Shown: positions 53,492 through 62,486 of the stretch, one piece after another
How the letters are laid out: each line of letters starts with the position of its first letter
Position numbering within the stretch: position 1 is the first letter of the stretch
Origin: Cytobacillus purgationiresistens
Lineage (GTDB): Bacteria; Bacillota; Bacilli; Bacillales; Cytobacillaceae
Reading direction: 5' to 3'
NCBI RefSeq assembly: GCF_030813235.1
Contig: NZ_JAUSUB010000017.1
Location: forward strand, 1 to 64,000
DNA: 64,000 bases
The notes under the pieces: generated by a model
Seen by the model: the letters and a program-made list of their open reading frames with translations, nothing else
The model's database searches: none
What the model was told of the DNA's origin: nothing
Made by a program: the position numbers and the translations under genes

Positions 53492-53533
53492 TAAAAAAAT
53501 AGACAGCCACTGCTCATATCGCGGTGACTGCCT
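53492..53533 (-). terminator. Intrinsic terminator of the moaE-moaD-moeB run
   Basis: On the minus strand AGGCAGTCAC pairs with GTGGCTGTCT (two wobbles) across a 13-base loop, then ATTTTTTT, 11 bases beyond moeB. Confidence 0.8.
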
Positions 53534-53543
53534 ACTTATTGGT

Positions 53544-54563
53544 TTATCCCAGCAACCGATTATAGATTGCTTTTGCCTGTGCCAAGTCCTTTGTGCCATG
53601 AATAAGCGCTCTGCCGTCATTGAAAATAACAATGCGCTGGGACTCCATATCGACAGATAATAAATATGGATTTCCTTTCATTGGATACCCTAACAACTGC
53701 ATCTGCTTAGATAAATGAGATAAATCCAAGTTTTGCTTGGTTGGCGGTCTAACCTGAACGGTATCCCTTCCACATAAAACAGTTGTTTTCATTAAATTTT
53801 CATTTTGGAGGAATGGGTACGTGCGTGCCTCGCCACAAGATAAGCAGCCCTCATCCTTCGCCTTAGTTATCTTTATATTAGTATATTGATTTCTCCATAA
53901 ATCAAAACTAGTAAATGTGGTGCGGACTGCATCCCAATCCTCGACTAATATTTTCAAAGCTTCCGCTGCTTGATGCGCGATTACCATTTGAACAGCGGGT
54001 GCAATGATTCCACCAGTATCACAGGTCATACCCTGAATCGGTATCTTTTTTAACAAGCAGTGAAGACAGGGTGTTTTGCCTGGAATAATGGTTAAGCTCA
54101 TTCCAAAGCTACCGACACAGGCGCCATAGATCCAAGGGATATGATGCTTTTGTGATATATCATTAATTGCCATTCTAGTTTCAAAATTGTCGGTCGAATC
54201 GAGGATTAAATCCACATCTTGAACAAGTTCATCTAATAGATCCGGTGTGGCATCAGCAATGACCGCTCTAATGGTTACATTAGAATTAATAGCCCGCAAT
54301 CTTTTTTCAGCCGCAGCTGCCTTTGGAAGCTTTTCATATACATCTTCTTCGGTATAAAGCTGCTGTCTTTGCAGATTGCTTTCCTCTATATAATCACGAT
54401 CCACGATGGTTAGCTTGCCCACTCCTGCTCTTACCATCACCTCTGCGTTCCCAGATCCTAATGCGCCGGCACCAATCATCAGCACATGCTTCATGCCGAT
54501 TTTTTCCTGGCCTGCTTGACCAATAGGAGGAAATAAAGTTTGTCTGGAATATCTTTCTGTCAT
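53544..54563 (-). CDS. moeB: MoeB/ThiF-type adenylyltransferase
   Basis: A 339-residue E1-like enzyme that adenylates the C-terminal Gly-Gly of a sulfur-carrier protein. The GAGALGSGNAEVMVRAGVGKLTIVDRD nucleotide motif, the CxxC pairs (CLHCLL and CLSCGE) and a C-terminal domain (CGRDTVQVRPP) are seen. The sequence is also close to B. subtilis ThiF; MoeB is favoured because it sits with moaD, moaE and mobA. The ATG is seven bases behind GGAGG. Confidence 0.88.
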   Translation of the reverse strand: MTERYSRQTLFPPIGQAGQEKIGMKHVLMIGAGALGSGNAEVMVRAGVGKLTIVDRDYIEESNLQRQQLYTEEDVYEKLPKAAAAEKRLRAINSNVTIRAVIADATPDLLDELVQDVDLILDSTDNFETRMAINDISQKHHIPWIYGACVGSFGMSLTIIPGKTPCLHCLLKKIPIQGMTCDTGGIIAPAVQMVIAHQAAEALKILVEDWDAVRTTFTSFDLWRNQYTNIKITKAKDEGCLSCGEARTYPFLQNENLMKTTVLCGRDTVQVRPPTKQNLDLSHLSKQMQLLGYPMKGNPYLLSVDMESQRIVIFNDGRALIHGTKDLAQAKAIYNRLLG

Positions 54564-54592
54564 CATCACACCTCCGTTCACCTAGTAATCAT

Positions 54593-54826
54593 TCATCCTC
54601 CGCTTACTGGTGGAATAAAGGCAATGGTGTCTCCCTCTTGAATGATGTCACTGTCTTCAGCAAATTCTTCATTAATGGCCGTCATCGCGCTGTCGAGCTT
54701 TGTCATGCCATGCTGTTCAGCTACGAATGCTTTTAACTCAGCGACGTTTTTTCCTGCCGCATCGATTGTGATCGATTCTTTACCTGCTTCATCCTTCAAA
54801 TGTGCAAAAAATAATAGTTTATTCAT
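54593..54826 (-). CDS. moaD: Molybdopterin synthase sulfur carrier subunit
   Basis: A 77-residue ubiquitin-like protein ending in the required Gly-Gly (FIPPVSGG). It carries the thiocarboxylate sulfur used by molybdopterin synthase. It starts behind GAAGGATC and overlaps the moaE end by eight bases. Confidence 0.94.
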   Translation of the reverse strand: MNKLLFFAHLKDEAGKESITIDAAGKNVAELKAFVAEQHGMTKLDSAMTAINEEFAEDSDIIQEGDTIAFIPPVSGG

Positions 54827-55283
54827 CTAGATCCTTCGCCTCCGGTTCTCCCTTTGGATAAGCTACCGTTTCGAGCTGGTTGCCAATCCATTCCTGACCA
54901 TCTTCCCATTGTTCCTTTTTCCAAATGGGAACGATTTCTTTAATTCTTTCAATTGCATATCGATTCGCCTCATACGCATCCGCACGATGTGGTGTGGATA
55001 CAGCAATCACAACAGCAACATCTGTTATATCTAGTTTCCCTACCCGGTGGGTAATTGCCACATCCGCACCGCTCCAGCGCTCCTGAATCTCTGTTCCGAT
55101 TTGTTCAAGTTTCTTTACTGCCATGCTTTCATACGCTTCGTAAACAAGATATAAAGTTTTCTTGCCATGTGTTAATTCACGAACCGTTCCAATAAACGTT
55201 GTAATCGCTCCCGCTTCACGTTGAATGACTTGATCTATGACACTTTGTATATTAATTGGTTCTTTTGCGATTTCAAATTTCAT
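54819..55283 (-). CDS. moaE: Molybdopterin synthase catalytic subunit
   Basis: A 154-residue enzyme that adds two sulfurs to precursor Z. The signatures GAITTFIGTVRE, HRVGKLDITDVAVVIAVSTPHRADAYEA and PIWKKEQWEDGQEWIG are present with the catalytic lysine in WKKEQW. It is 36 bases after mobA and followed by moaD. Confidence 0.95.
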   Translation of the reverse strand: MKFEIAKEPINIQSVIDQVIQREAGAITTFIGTVRELTHGKKTLYLVYEAYESMAVKKLEQIGTEIQERWSGADVAITHRVGKLDITDVAVVIAVSTPHRADAYEANRYAIERIKEIVPIWKKEQWEDGQEWIGNQLETVAYPKGEPEAKDLDE

Positions 55284-55319
55284 TCCATCACCCCGAAATT
55301 GTTGTTCTATTTTATCATC

Positions 55320-55931
55320 CTATCCTCTTCCATCGTCTTTTTGTGAGGATAATTCTCGCGCCTTTGCAAACTCATGAGGATGATTCATATTGTATAAAGC
55401 GAAGTCTTCATTAGAGAAGCCTAATTGCTGCAGTTCATTTTCGTTTAAGATTCTCGTATTTATTTTCTCAAGAAACCATTTTATTTTCAGCTCATTTGCT
55501 CGGAGTGCCAACTCTGCCTCTTCCCGTATTTCTCTTCGATAAGCAGCAAACAATGGATGCAAATGATCATCGATTTTTGGTACAGCGGCATCGTATGAAT
55601 CCAGCTGTTTAAGTAAGCATTCTCCTAAACGCGGAGAAATAAATGGCATATCACAGGCTACGATTAAATTCTTTTCTGTTGATGATGCATTTAAACCCGC
55701 TTCAATGCCTGCGAGTGGCCCGCTTTCTTTAAAACGGTCTGTAACTAACTCTTCTTCTAAAAACCGAAATTGCGCAGGAGAATTAGTCACAACGATCATT
55801 TCCGTGGTGATTGATTTTAATGCTTTTGCAATTTTTTCAATGACTGTTTCACCGTCAATGGTCAACAATGCTTTATTCGTACCCATTCTGCTTGACTTTC
55901 CGCCAGCAAGGATAATGCTTGTTGCTTTCAT
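55320..55931 (-). CDS. mobA: Molybdenum cofactor guanylyltransferase
   Basis: A 203-residue nucleotidyltransferase that attaches GMP to molybdopterin. The N-terminal IILAGGKSSRMGTNKALL and the metal-site VACDMPFISP motifs are intact. It is the first gene of the four-gene run; moaA, moaC, moeA and mobB are not in the window, so the pathway is completed elsewhere. Confidence 0.93.
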   Translation of the reverse strand: MKATSIILAGGKSSRMGTNKALLTIDGETVIEKIAKALKSITTEMIVVTNSPAQFRFLEEELVTDRFKESGPLAGIEAGLNASSTEKNLIVACDMPFISPRLGECLLKQLDSYDAAVPKIDDHLHPLFAAYRREIREEAELALRANELKIKWFLEKINTRILNENELQQLGFSNEDFALYNMNHPHEFAKARELSSQKDDGRG

Positions 55932-56015
55932 AACTCCATTTCACCTGTTTCTTGACTGATATTCTTCTATTAAATCGTTTTTTCTATTGTTTATCAACTA
56001 TTTCCAGCGATTAGC

Positions 56016-56081
56016 ATGTCCAAATAATTGGACATATGGAACTGTTTTTGCTAGATTAATCATGTCCAATATTTTTGACAT
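56016..56081. promoter_or_regulatory. Two ATGTCCAA-type operators before the XRE gene
   Basis: Site 1 (56016-56035) is the perfect palindrome ATGTCCAA-ATAA-TTGGACAT. Site 2 (56062-56081) shares ATGTCCAA and ends in GACAT. Site 1 overlaps a TTGGAC -35 whose -10 (TAGATT) is 18 bases on; site 2 ends at the ribosome site. Autoregulation by the XRE protein is likely. Confidence 0.7.
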
Positions 56082-56095
56082 AGGAGGACATTCCT

Positions 56096-56287
56096 TTGCA
56101 AAATCATATAAAGCAGATACGAAAACAGCTAAATTTAACTCAAAATAAACTTGCAGAACTTTGTGGTGTTGCCCGTCAAACAATCAACTGTATTGAAAAC
56201 GATAAGTATGACCCAACATTGGCGCTTGCATTTAAAATTTCAAAAGTTTTAAATAAAAATATAGAAGAGGTTTTTATCTATGAATAA
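56096..56287 (+). CDS. XRE-family helix-turn-helix regulator (YgzD-like)
   Basis: A 63-residue single-domain Cro/C1-type DNA-binding protein (IKQIRKQLNLTQNKLAELCGVARQTINCIENDKYDPTLALAFKISKVL). It starts with TTG seven bases after AGGAGG. Its end overlaps the deformylase start by eight bases. Two palindromic sites lie in its leader. Confidence 0.9.
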   Translation: MQNHIKQIRKQLNLTQNKLAELCGVARQTINCIENDKYDPTLALAFKISKVLNKNIEEVFIYE

Positions 56288-56837
56288 TTTTCAGAAAGAC
56301 TATATTGTAACGATGAAAGATTTCGTTCCAGAAAACCATGAGATTTTGCATACTAAGTTAGACGATATGACATTGCCTTTTACTGAGCAGGATCAAATTG
56401 ATTTAGAATGCATGATGGCGTATTTGCGCAATAGCCAGGATCCAGAGATTGCCCGAAAATATAAACTTCGAGCAGGTACAGGACTGTCAGCCAACCAAAT
56501 TGGCATAGCAAAACGAATGTTTGCCGCACGGTATGAAGATGAAAAGGGGGAAGTATATGAATATAAGCTCATTAACCCTAAAATCTACAGTCATTCAACA
56601 AATATTATTTGTCTGCCTGAAGGAGAAGGCTGCTTGTCTGTCAATCGAGAGATATTTGGTCAAGTGCCGCGATATGAAAAAATAAAAGTGAAGGCTTATA
56701 ATGAAGAAGGAGAACAGATCATTCTCTCTTTTAAAGGATATGGATCGATATTGATGCAGCATGAGATCGATCATTTAAACGGTATCATGTTTTACGAGCG
56801 CATAGATAAAAATAACCCGATTATTAATAAAATTTAA
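56280..56837 (+). CDS. def: Peptide deformylase
   Basis: A 185-residue metal enzyme that removes the formyl group from nascent proteins. The three motifs are present: GTGLSANQIG (66-75), EGCLS (116-120) and QHEIDH (160-165), with Cys118, His161 and His165 as ligands. The length matches B. subtilis YkrB (DefB). It is translationally coupled to an XRE regulator, so its level is probably controlled, unlike a housekeeping def near fmt. Confidence 0.94.
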   Translation: MNNFQKDYIVTMKDFVPENHEILHTKLDDMTLPFTEQDQIDLECMMAYLRNSQDPEIARKYKLRAGTGLSANQIGIAKRMFAARYEDEKGEVYEYKLINPKIYSHSTNIICLPEGEGCLSVNREIFGQVPRYEKIKVKAYNEEGEQIILSFKGYGSILMQHEIDHLNGIMFYERIDKNNPIINKI

Positions 56838-56968
56838 GGTTGCCTTTTATATTAATAGGAAATGGCTTTTTGTACCTTTATACTCAACCATATACATTTG
56901 AAAGATTATTGTTATAATGATGAAGATAAGCCTATCTTCAATCTATCACTCCAGGGAGGAAACGACAG

Positions 56969-57799
56969 ATGACTATGAAAAAAGTCTTAACAATCGCCGG
57001 ATCAGATACGAGCGGCGGAGCAGGAATTCAAGCTGATCTTAAAACATTTCAAGAGCTTGGTGTATATGGGATGTCAGCTTTAACTACGATTGTAACCATG
57101 GATCCAAAAAATAATTGGCACCATAATGTTTTCCCAATTGCAATTAATACCCTCGAGGCACAGATCGAGACCATCCTTTCTGTTGGAGTAGATGCAATGA
57201 AAACGGGCATGCTTGGTTCTGTAGAAATCATCGAAACAGCTGCTAGGACAATTAAAGAAAGCCAGATCAAACAAGCAGTTATCGATCCTGTTATGGTTTG
57301 CAAAGGTGAAGATGAAGTGCTTCACCCTGAAACAGCTGATGCATTAAGAGAAGTGCTCGTACCACTTGCAACTGTTGTGACACCCAATCTATTTGAAGCA
57401 TCACAATTAGCACAGACAAAGCCCATTAAAACGATTGAGGATATGAAGGAAGCTGCAGTTAAAATTCATGCCCTTGGTCCAAAATATGTCTTAATTAAAG
57501 GCGGCAGCAAGCTGAAGCACGAAAAGGCGATTGACCTCCTTTATGATGGAAAAGAGTTTACATTCCTTGAAGCTGAACTAATCGATTCAACATATATTCA
57601 TGGAGCGGGCTGTACCTATTCTTCAGCGATAACGGCAGAGCTTGCAAAAGGACAATCTGTAATAGATGCCGTTCACACGGCTAAGGATTTTATCACTGCA
57701 GCGATAGCTCACGGATTCAAGCTAAATGAATATGTTGGTCCTACTATGCATGGCGCTTACCGCACGTTTGGTACAGACCGTGTAAAATTAGAGCAATAA
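56969..57799 (+). CDS. pdxK: Bifunctional HMP/pyridoxine kinase (ThiD/PdxK)
   Basis: A 276-residue PfkB-like kinase phosphorylating pyridoxine or hydroxymethylpyrimidine. The N-terminal TIAGSDTSGGAGIQADLKT, the TPNLFEA region and the anion-hole loop HGAGCTYSSA are present. B. subtilis PdxK (YwdB) is a ThiD-type pyridoxal kinase and maps to the same region. The cysteine at GAGC is that of the CC-PL kinase type. The ATG follows GGGAGG. Confidence 0.88.
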   Translation: MTMKKVLTIAGSDTSGGAGIQADLKTFQELGVYGMSALTTIVTMDPKNNWHHNVFPIAINTLEAQIETILSVGVDAMKTGMLGSVEIIETAARTIKESQIKQAVIDPVMVCKGEDEVLHPETADALREVLVPLATVVTPNLFEASQLAQTKPIKTIEDMKEAAVKIHALGPKYVLIKGGSKLKHEKAIDLLYDGKEFTFLEAELIDSTYIHGAGCTYSSAITAELAKGQSVIDAVHTAKDFITAAIAHGFKLNEYVGPTMHGAYRTFGTDRVKLEQ

Positions 57800-57842
57800 A
57801 TCACTATAGCTGAGCATCCTAGGGCACAGCTTGATATGAATG

Positions 57843-57882
57843 AACGCAACTTTAGACTTCTTTGTGTAAGGTTGCGTTTTTC
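57843..57882 (+). terminator. Probable terminator of pdxK
   Basis: AACGCAAC/GTTGCGTT stem with a 20-base loop followed by TTTTCTTT. The rest of the gap to yojF (57883-58047) is AT-rich and shows no gene. Confidence 0.6.
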
Positions 57883-58047
57883 TTTGGATAGAAAAACGCT
57901 TTCCGTACCTGTTTATTCTATTTAGGGATGCGCCTTTTTAGCTTTTACCGATTTTTTTTAGTAATATTGAAATGTAGTATCGCAGTATAAGACAATTTCA
58001 TTCAGACAAATTATATACATGGTGATTTTTGAAGGGAGGCATATGAA

Positions 58048-58395
58048 ATGGAACTAGTAGTAAAAGAACAAGTTCAAAAGGAACTAACCAAATTAACAAA
58101 CAAAGATGTGTATATCCATTTGGAAACAACAAATGGAGCCTATGCTTCCCATTTTGATGAAACTTTTTTCTCTTCAGGCGCTTATATTAGAAACGCCCAT
58201 TTAAAATTTGAGCATAGCAAAATTGCAGGAGATGGTCCTTTTCGAATCGGATTGAAGACGACAATCGGCTGGGTTTATGCTGAAGGCATTACACATTTTG
58301 AGGTCGATAGCCAAAACAGACTGCTTTTAGCAGGACATGACTTCAATGGTAAGCTTGCTGTTGCTTTGGAAATTAGTGAAACACCTTTTGAATAA
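58048..58395 (+). CDS. yojF: YojF family (DUF1806) protein
   Basis: A 115-residue protein of the DUF1806 family. It is conserved next to bshB2 in Bacillus but has no known biochemical role; a link to bacillithiol is suggested by the neighbour only. NGAYASHFDETFFSSGAYIRNA and KTTIGWVYAEGITHFE are the conserved segments. The ATG follows GGGAGG. bshB2 begins 23 bases later. Confidence 0.9.
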   Translation: MELVVKEQVQKELTKLTNKDVYIHLETTNGAYASHFDETFFSSGAYIRNAHLKFEHSKIAGDGPFRIGLKTTIGWVYAEGITHFEVDSQNRLLLAGHDFNGKLAVALEISETPFE

Positions 58396-58418
58396 CCTGT
58401 TGAAGGGAGGAATAAACG

Positions 58419-59084
58419 ATGGAAAAGGAAAGACAAGTTCTGGTTGTTTTCCCACATCCTGACGATGAAGCGTTTGGTGTGTCAGGAACACTTGCTTTAC
58501 ATATTAAAAATGGAACGCCTGTGACTTATGCTTGCCTCACACTTGGTGAAATGGGAAGGAATATGGGGAATCCGCCATTTGCTACCCGCGAGTCTCTTCC
58601 ATATATACGTAGAAAAGAATTGCAAGATGCAGCGAATGTCATTGGTATCAAGGATTTAAGAATGCTTGGCTATCGCGATAAAACCGTTGAATTTGAGCAA
58701 GAAACAGCTTTGGCAAATCACATGAGTGAATTAATTGATGAATTAAATCCTTCATTGATCATCACGTTCTATCCAGGCTACGCAGTTCACCCAGACCATG
58801 ATGCTACAGGTGCAGCAGTGATTAAAGCGGTTGAAAATATGCCTGCTGAACAACGTCCAAAGGTCCATTGTGTCGCTTTCTCCAATAACTGTGAGGAAGA
58901 AATTGGACAAGCGGATACTGTGCATGATGTTAGCACAGTCGCTGATATAAAGATTGCTACAATCAAGGCGCATATTTCACAAACACAACTGATGGTGAAA
59001 GAGATGGAGGAGCAGTTGCAAAACAGCGAACCTCAAGTCATGGCGCGTATAAATAATGAGCGGTTTTGGACTTATACGTTCTAA
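58419..59084 (+). CDS. bshB2: Bacillithiol biosynthesis deacetylase BshB2
   Basis: A 221-residue zinc LmbE-family deacetylase. It removes acetyl from N-acetylglucosaminyl-malate in bacillithiol synthesis, and may also act as an S-conjugate amidase. The zinc motif PHPDDE (His13, Asp16) and the second-half HPDHDATG are present. It is in an operon with yojF. Confidence 0.94.
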   Translation: MEKERQVLVVFPHPDDEAFGVSGTLALHIKNGTPVTYACLTLGEMGRNMGNPPFATRESLPYIRRKELQDAANVIGIKDLRMLGYRDKTVEFEQETALANHMSELIDELNPSLIITFYPGYAVHPDHDATGAAVIKAVENMPAEQRPKVHCVAFSNNCEEEIGQADTVHDVSTVADIKIATIKAHISQTQLMVKEMEEQLQNSEPQVMARINNERFWTYTF

Positions 59085-59219
59085 TAGGCAAAATCGAAAA
59101 GCCACGCAAATGAATACTTTCTGTGAGCCAGCATGCGATGGATTAAAACGTTCTTTGATTTTGATTTTTGATTTCTGATGTCATTTATGCAGAGCTTGCT
59201 GCGCAAGGCGATTCAGCCT

Positions 59220-59260
59220 AAAAAGGACCCTGTACCAGGTTGGTTGCAGGATCCTTTTTT
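59220..59260 (+). terminator. Intrinsic terminator of yojF-bshB2
   Basis: AAAAAGGA-CCTG pairs with CAGG-TCCTTTTT (one mismatch) around a 14-base loop, followed by T. It also serves the convergent SRPBCC gene. Confidence 0.8.
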
Positions 59261-59268
59261 ATACTGTA

Positions 59269-59793
59269 TTATTCTTTTTTCTCGTGCTGTTCGGTTTGTC
59301 CTCGCTGTTCTTCTACTTGTGTTTTTTCAAGCTCTGATTCTGCTGAGGCAAGAGGATTATTCCCTTCGAGCATATCTTTCAAATTTGTAAGTTGATTCCC
59401 GTCTTCACGCTTGATCATTTTTACAAGTAGTGGCTTGGTTAATTTCATTCTTAAGCCCGTCGTTTGCAGGTTTGCTTCCAGTTCGACTTGAGTCCCCTCT
59501 TCAATTTCATGAAAGTCATACTTATACTCGACGATTAATCCACTGGAATCCGACTTCGTAGTAAAGGTTCGATTCTGCTCAAAAGCAAGTACTTCAATTG
59601 TTGAAGTAATATTCTTCCCGCGTATGCTGCGCGTTTCCAGGAACCTCGTCCCTTTACCAATCTGCCCCTCAGTCTCCTGCTCCCGCTTCGCAACAATCGG
59701 CATAATCTCATGAATATTATCCACATTCAACATATACTCAAAAACCTCATCCAAAGGCTTATTAATCATCACACTCGAACGAAAATCCGCCAT
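59269..59793 (-). CDS. SRPBCC-fold (polyketide cyclase/START-like) protein
   Basis: A 174-residue protein. Residues about 1-140 have the SRPBCC lipid/ligand-binding pattern (VMINKPLDEVFEYMLNVDNIHEIMP, a helix-grip fold). The C-terminal 35 residues are charged and disordered (ESELEKTQVEEQRGQTEQHEKKE). The start is the ATG MADFRSS. No signal peptide. The ligand is unknown. Confidence 0.82.
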   Translation of the reverse strand: MADFRSSVMINKPLDEVFEYMLNVDNIHEIMPIVAKREQETEGQIGKGTRFLETRSIRGKNITSTIEVLAFEQNRTFTTKSDSSGLIVEYKYDFHEIEEGTQVELEANLQTTGLRMKLTKPLLVKMIKREDGNQLTNLKDMLEGNNPLASAESELEKTQVEEQRGQTEQHEKKE

Positions 59794-59894
59794 ACACCAC
59801 ACACCCCATCCAATTTAAATCCTTAAATAATACTTACCACAAAAGTGGGTGCCTGTCACCTCCATAGTTTGACAAATTTCGACATGTGAGACTT

Positions 59895-59923
59895 TTTACA
59901 ATTTTTAGGTAATTGTTTATGAT
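59895..59923 (+). promoter_or_regulatory. Sigma-A promoter of the ABC-tetR operon
   Basis: TTTACA, 17 bases, TATGAT. Five of six positions match in each box. The start point would be near 59930, next to the operator. Confidence 0.75.
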
Positions 59924-59938
59924 GGATGTGCATACATT

Positions 59939-59956
59939 AGTGAGTGATTACTCACT
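59939..59956. promoter_or_regulatory. TetR operator of the ABC exporter operon
   Basis: AGTGAGT-GATT-ACTCACT is a perfect palindrome just downstream of the promoter's start point. The TetR gene is the last of this operon, so autorepression is likely. Confidence 0.7.
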
Positions 59957-59980
59957 TTTAGAGAGGTCGGGGGTGAATTG

Positions 59981-60706
59981 TTGAGTGTAGATCGGATTAT
60001 ATTGTCTGTTGACCATGTTTCAAAGCGTTATGGAAAACATGATGTGCTAAAGGATATTCACTTTGAAATAGAGAGAGGGGAGATTTTTGGTCTTCTGGGT
60101 CCTTCTGGAGCTGGAAAGACGACTTTAGTAAAGCAGCTGGCTGGGCTTGAGTTGCCTAGTGAAGGGGAAAATCGGATATTCCAGAAGCCAATGCCCAGTT
60201 TAAAGACCATGGAGCAAATTGGATATATGGGGCAATCGGATGCTTTATACGGGGAATTAACTGCAAAGGAAAACCTCGAATTCTTTGCTGCCATTTATGG
60301 GCTAAAGCGAAAACAGAGGCAGATCAGAATCAAGGATGTCCTAGCAATTGTAAATCTAGCGGATCACGAAAATAAGCTTGTATCAAGCTATTCTGGCGGT
60401 ATGAAACGCCGCCTTTCACTTGCCATCTCCCTATTGCACAAGCCTCAGCTGCTTATTCTGGATGAACCAACTGTCGGGATTGACCCGGTATTAAGAAAAA
60501 GCATCTGGAAAACTTTTGAGCAGCTTAGAGACAGCGGGACGACGATTATCGTGACAACACATGTTATGGATGAGGCCGAAAAATGCGATCGCCTCGGTCT
60601 GTTGCGTGATGGCAGGCTGACTGCCATTGGTACACCATCTGATCTAATAGAAGAAACAAGGACCGAGTCGCTAGAAGAAGCCTTCCTTGTATATGGAGGT
60701 GCTTAA
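59981..60706 (+). CDS. ABC-2 type exporter ATPase
   Basis: A 241-residue ATPase with Walker A GPSGAGKTT, Q-loop, signature YSGGMKRR, Walker B LLILDEPTVGID and switch His in TTHVMDEAE. Start is taken as TTG 59981, six bases after GGGGGTG; another TTG three bases earlier is possible. It feeds the permease gene, whose start is just downstream. The family includes drug, lipid and bacteriocin exporters. Confidence 0.9.
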   Translation: MSVDRIILSVDHVSKRYGKHDVLKDIHFEIERGEIFGLLGPSGAGKTTLVKQLAGLELPSEGENRIFQKPMPSLKTMEQIGYMGQSDALYGELTAKENLEFFAAIYGLKRKQRQIRIKDVLAIVNLADHENKLVSSYSGGMKRRLSLAISLLHKPQLLILDEPTVGIDPVLRKSIWKTFEQLRDSGTTIIVTTHVMDEAEKCDRLGLLRDGRLTAIGTPSDLIEETRTESLEEAFLVYGGA

Positions 60707-60707
60707 A

Positions 60708-61739
60708 TTGAGAATCTCAGCTCTCTCCTTACGAATATTACGACAAATTATCAGAGATAAACGAACGATGGCCCTGCTTATTTTTGCGCCGATTCTTGTG
60801 CTCACATTACTTCATTTTGTTTTTAACGGCAACGATTATGAGCCAAAAATAGGCTTTGTTAGCATCCCGGAAACAATGGAAAATCAACTAAATATCAAAA
60901 ATACACATATACAGCATTACAAAAACTTGAACACAGCCAAAGCTGACTTATCCGATCAATCAATCGATGCCTACCTTTTTATCGCCAACAATCATCTTTC
61001 CCTCTTTTTAGAAGGAAGTGACCCGACTGTCAACAGCACTGTGATGAAACGAATGCAAGATGCTTTTCAATCTATGGGTGGTAACGAACAAACAAACAAT
61101 GATATCAAGATTCACTTTTTACACGGGGGAAGTGAGCTCGGACAGTTTGATTATATCGGTCCTCTTCTGCTTGGATTCTTTGTTTTTTTCTTCGTCTTCC
61201 TAATCGCCGGCGTTTCATTCCTGCGGGAACGGACAACAGGCACGCTGGAAAGACTGCTTAGCACTCCTATAAAGAAATCGGAAATCGTATTTGGTTACGT
61301 AATTGGATTCGGCATCTTTACAATCATTCAAACATTCATTATTGCCATTTATACCATTTATGTACTTGGGATGTATATGGAAGGCGCATTTGGCTATGTT
61401 ATGCTGATCGCTTTATTCACTGCATTAACAGCATTAACTCTAGGAATATTGCTATCGTCGTTTGCCAATAATGAATTGCAAATGATGCAATTTATTCCGA
61501 TCATCATTGTTCCGCAAATCTTCTTTTCCGGTCTTTTCAACCTAGAAACCATCCCAGACTGGCTTAGCTGGATCGGCCCGCTTACACCGTTGTACTATGC
61601 CGCAGATGCGCTAAAAAGTGTCATGGTAAGCGGAATGGGCTGGAGTATGATTTCTAAAGATATTTTCATATTAGCAGGATTTTCACTTCTTTTCATTTTA
61701 TTGAACATCCTAGCTTTAAAAAAATACCGAAAAATATAA
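60708..61739 (+). CDS. ABC-2 type exporter permease
   Basis: A 343-residue membrane protein: one N-terminal membrane helix, an extracellular domain (about residues 40-150), then five helices (ABC2_membrane_3 type) with RERTTGTLERLLSTPIKKSEIVFGY. The TTG at 60708 is eight bases behind GGAGG and begins one base after the ATPase stop. Confidence 0.88.
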   Translation: MRISALSLRILRQIIRDKRTMALLIFAPILVLTLLHFVFNGNDYEPKIGFVSIPETMENQLNIKNTHIQHYKNLNTAKADLSDQSIDAYLFIANNHLSLFLEGSDPTVNSTVMKRMQDAFQSMGGNEQTNNDIKIHFLHGGSELGQFDYIGPLLLGFFVFFFVFLIAGVSFLRERTTGTLERLLSTPIKKSEIVFGYVIGFGIFTIIQTFIIAIYTIYVLGMYMEGAFGYVMLIALFTALTALTLGILLSSFANNELQMMQFIPIIIVPQIFFSGLFNLETIPDWLSWIGPLTPLYYAADALKSVMVSGMGWSMISKDIFILAGFSLLFILLNILALKKYRKI

Positions 61740-61794
61740 CTCATCCGTTCATTTTTACCATTATTGTAAGTAAGTTTTGAAAAAGGGGTTCGTT

Positions 61795-62463
61795 ATGCAA
61801 GAATCAGACTCTATTATTGATCATTTATTCGAAGATGAAAAACTGACAGATAAGCAAAAGAAGATTATTGAAGCAGCTATCGATTCATTCTCAGAAAAAG
61901 GCTATTCAGGAACATCAACCAGTGAAATTGCTAAAAAGGCCGGTGTAGCTGAAGGAACAATCTTCCGGCATTATAAAACAAAAAAAGATTTACTGCTCAG
62001 CATTATCGCACCCATGCTTGCCAAATCCATTGCTCCTTTTGTCATAAAAGACTTATACAAAATACTGGATACTAAATATGATAGCTATGAGGGATTTCTC
62101 AGAGCAATGATTGCTAATCGATATGTGTTTTTGAAGCATAATTTACCGTTATTTAAAATTTTGATTCAAGAAATCCCTTTTCATCCAGAACTAAAGGAAC
62201 AGTTCATGGAGCATATCGCCAAAAAGGTATATACACGCTTCGAAAGCTTAGTGGTTTACTTTCAAGAAAAGGAGCAAATTATCAATATCCCGCCAGCAAG
62301 CGTGATTAGATTCAATATAACGACGATAATGGGTTACTTTTTCACAAGATATTTATTCTTTCCTGATGCTGATTGGAATGATGACGAAGAAATTGAAATA
62401 ACTATCCAATTTCTCCTTCATGGACTATCCCCTTTAGCTAAAAAAGAAGACGACTCACCTTGA
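61795..62463 (+). CDS. TetR-family repressor of the ABC exporter
   Basis: A 222-residue regulator with the helix-turn-helix at about residues 24-70 (ASEKGYSGTSTSEIAKKAGVAEGTIFRHYKTKKDLLL-like). It starts at the ATG behind AAAAAGGGG. It lies 55 bases after the permease and ends in a terminator. The palindrome after the operon's promoter is its likely target, and the exporter substrate may be its inducer. Confidence 0.9.
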   Translation: MQESDSIIDHLFEDEKLTDKQKKIIEAAIDSFSEKGYSGTSTSEIAKKAGVAEGTIFRHYKTKKDLLLSIIAPMLAKSIAPFVIKDLYKILDTKYDSYEGFLRAMIANRYVFLKHNLPLFKILIQEIPFHPELKEQFMEHIAKKVYTRFESLVVYFQEKEQIINIPPASVIRFNITTIMGYFFTRYLFFPDADWNDDEEIEITIQFLLHGLSPLAKKEDDSP

Positions 62464-62486
62464 AATGAGACCGTCTTCTTTTTTAA
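62445..62486. terminator. Bidirectional terminator tetR / sugar dehydrogenase
   Basis: AGAAGACG-CTCA pairs with TGAG-CGTCTTCT (with small bulges) around an eight-base loop, with T tracts on both sides. The tetR stop codon lies in it. Confidence 0.85.
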
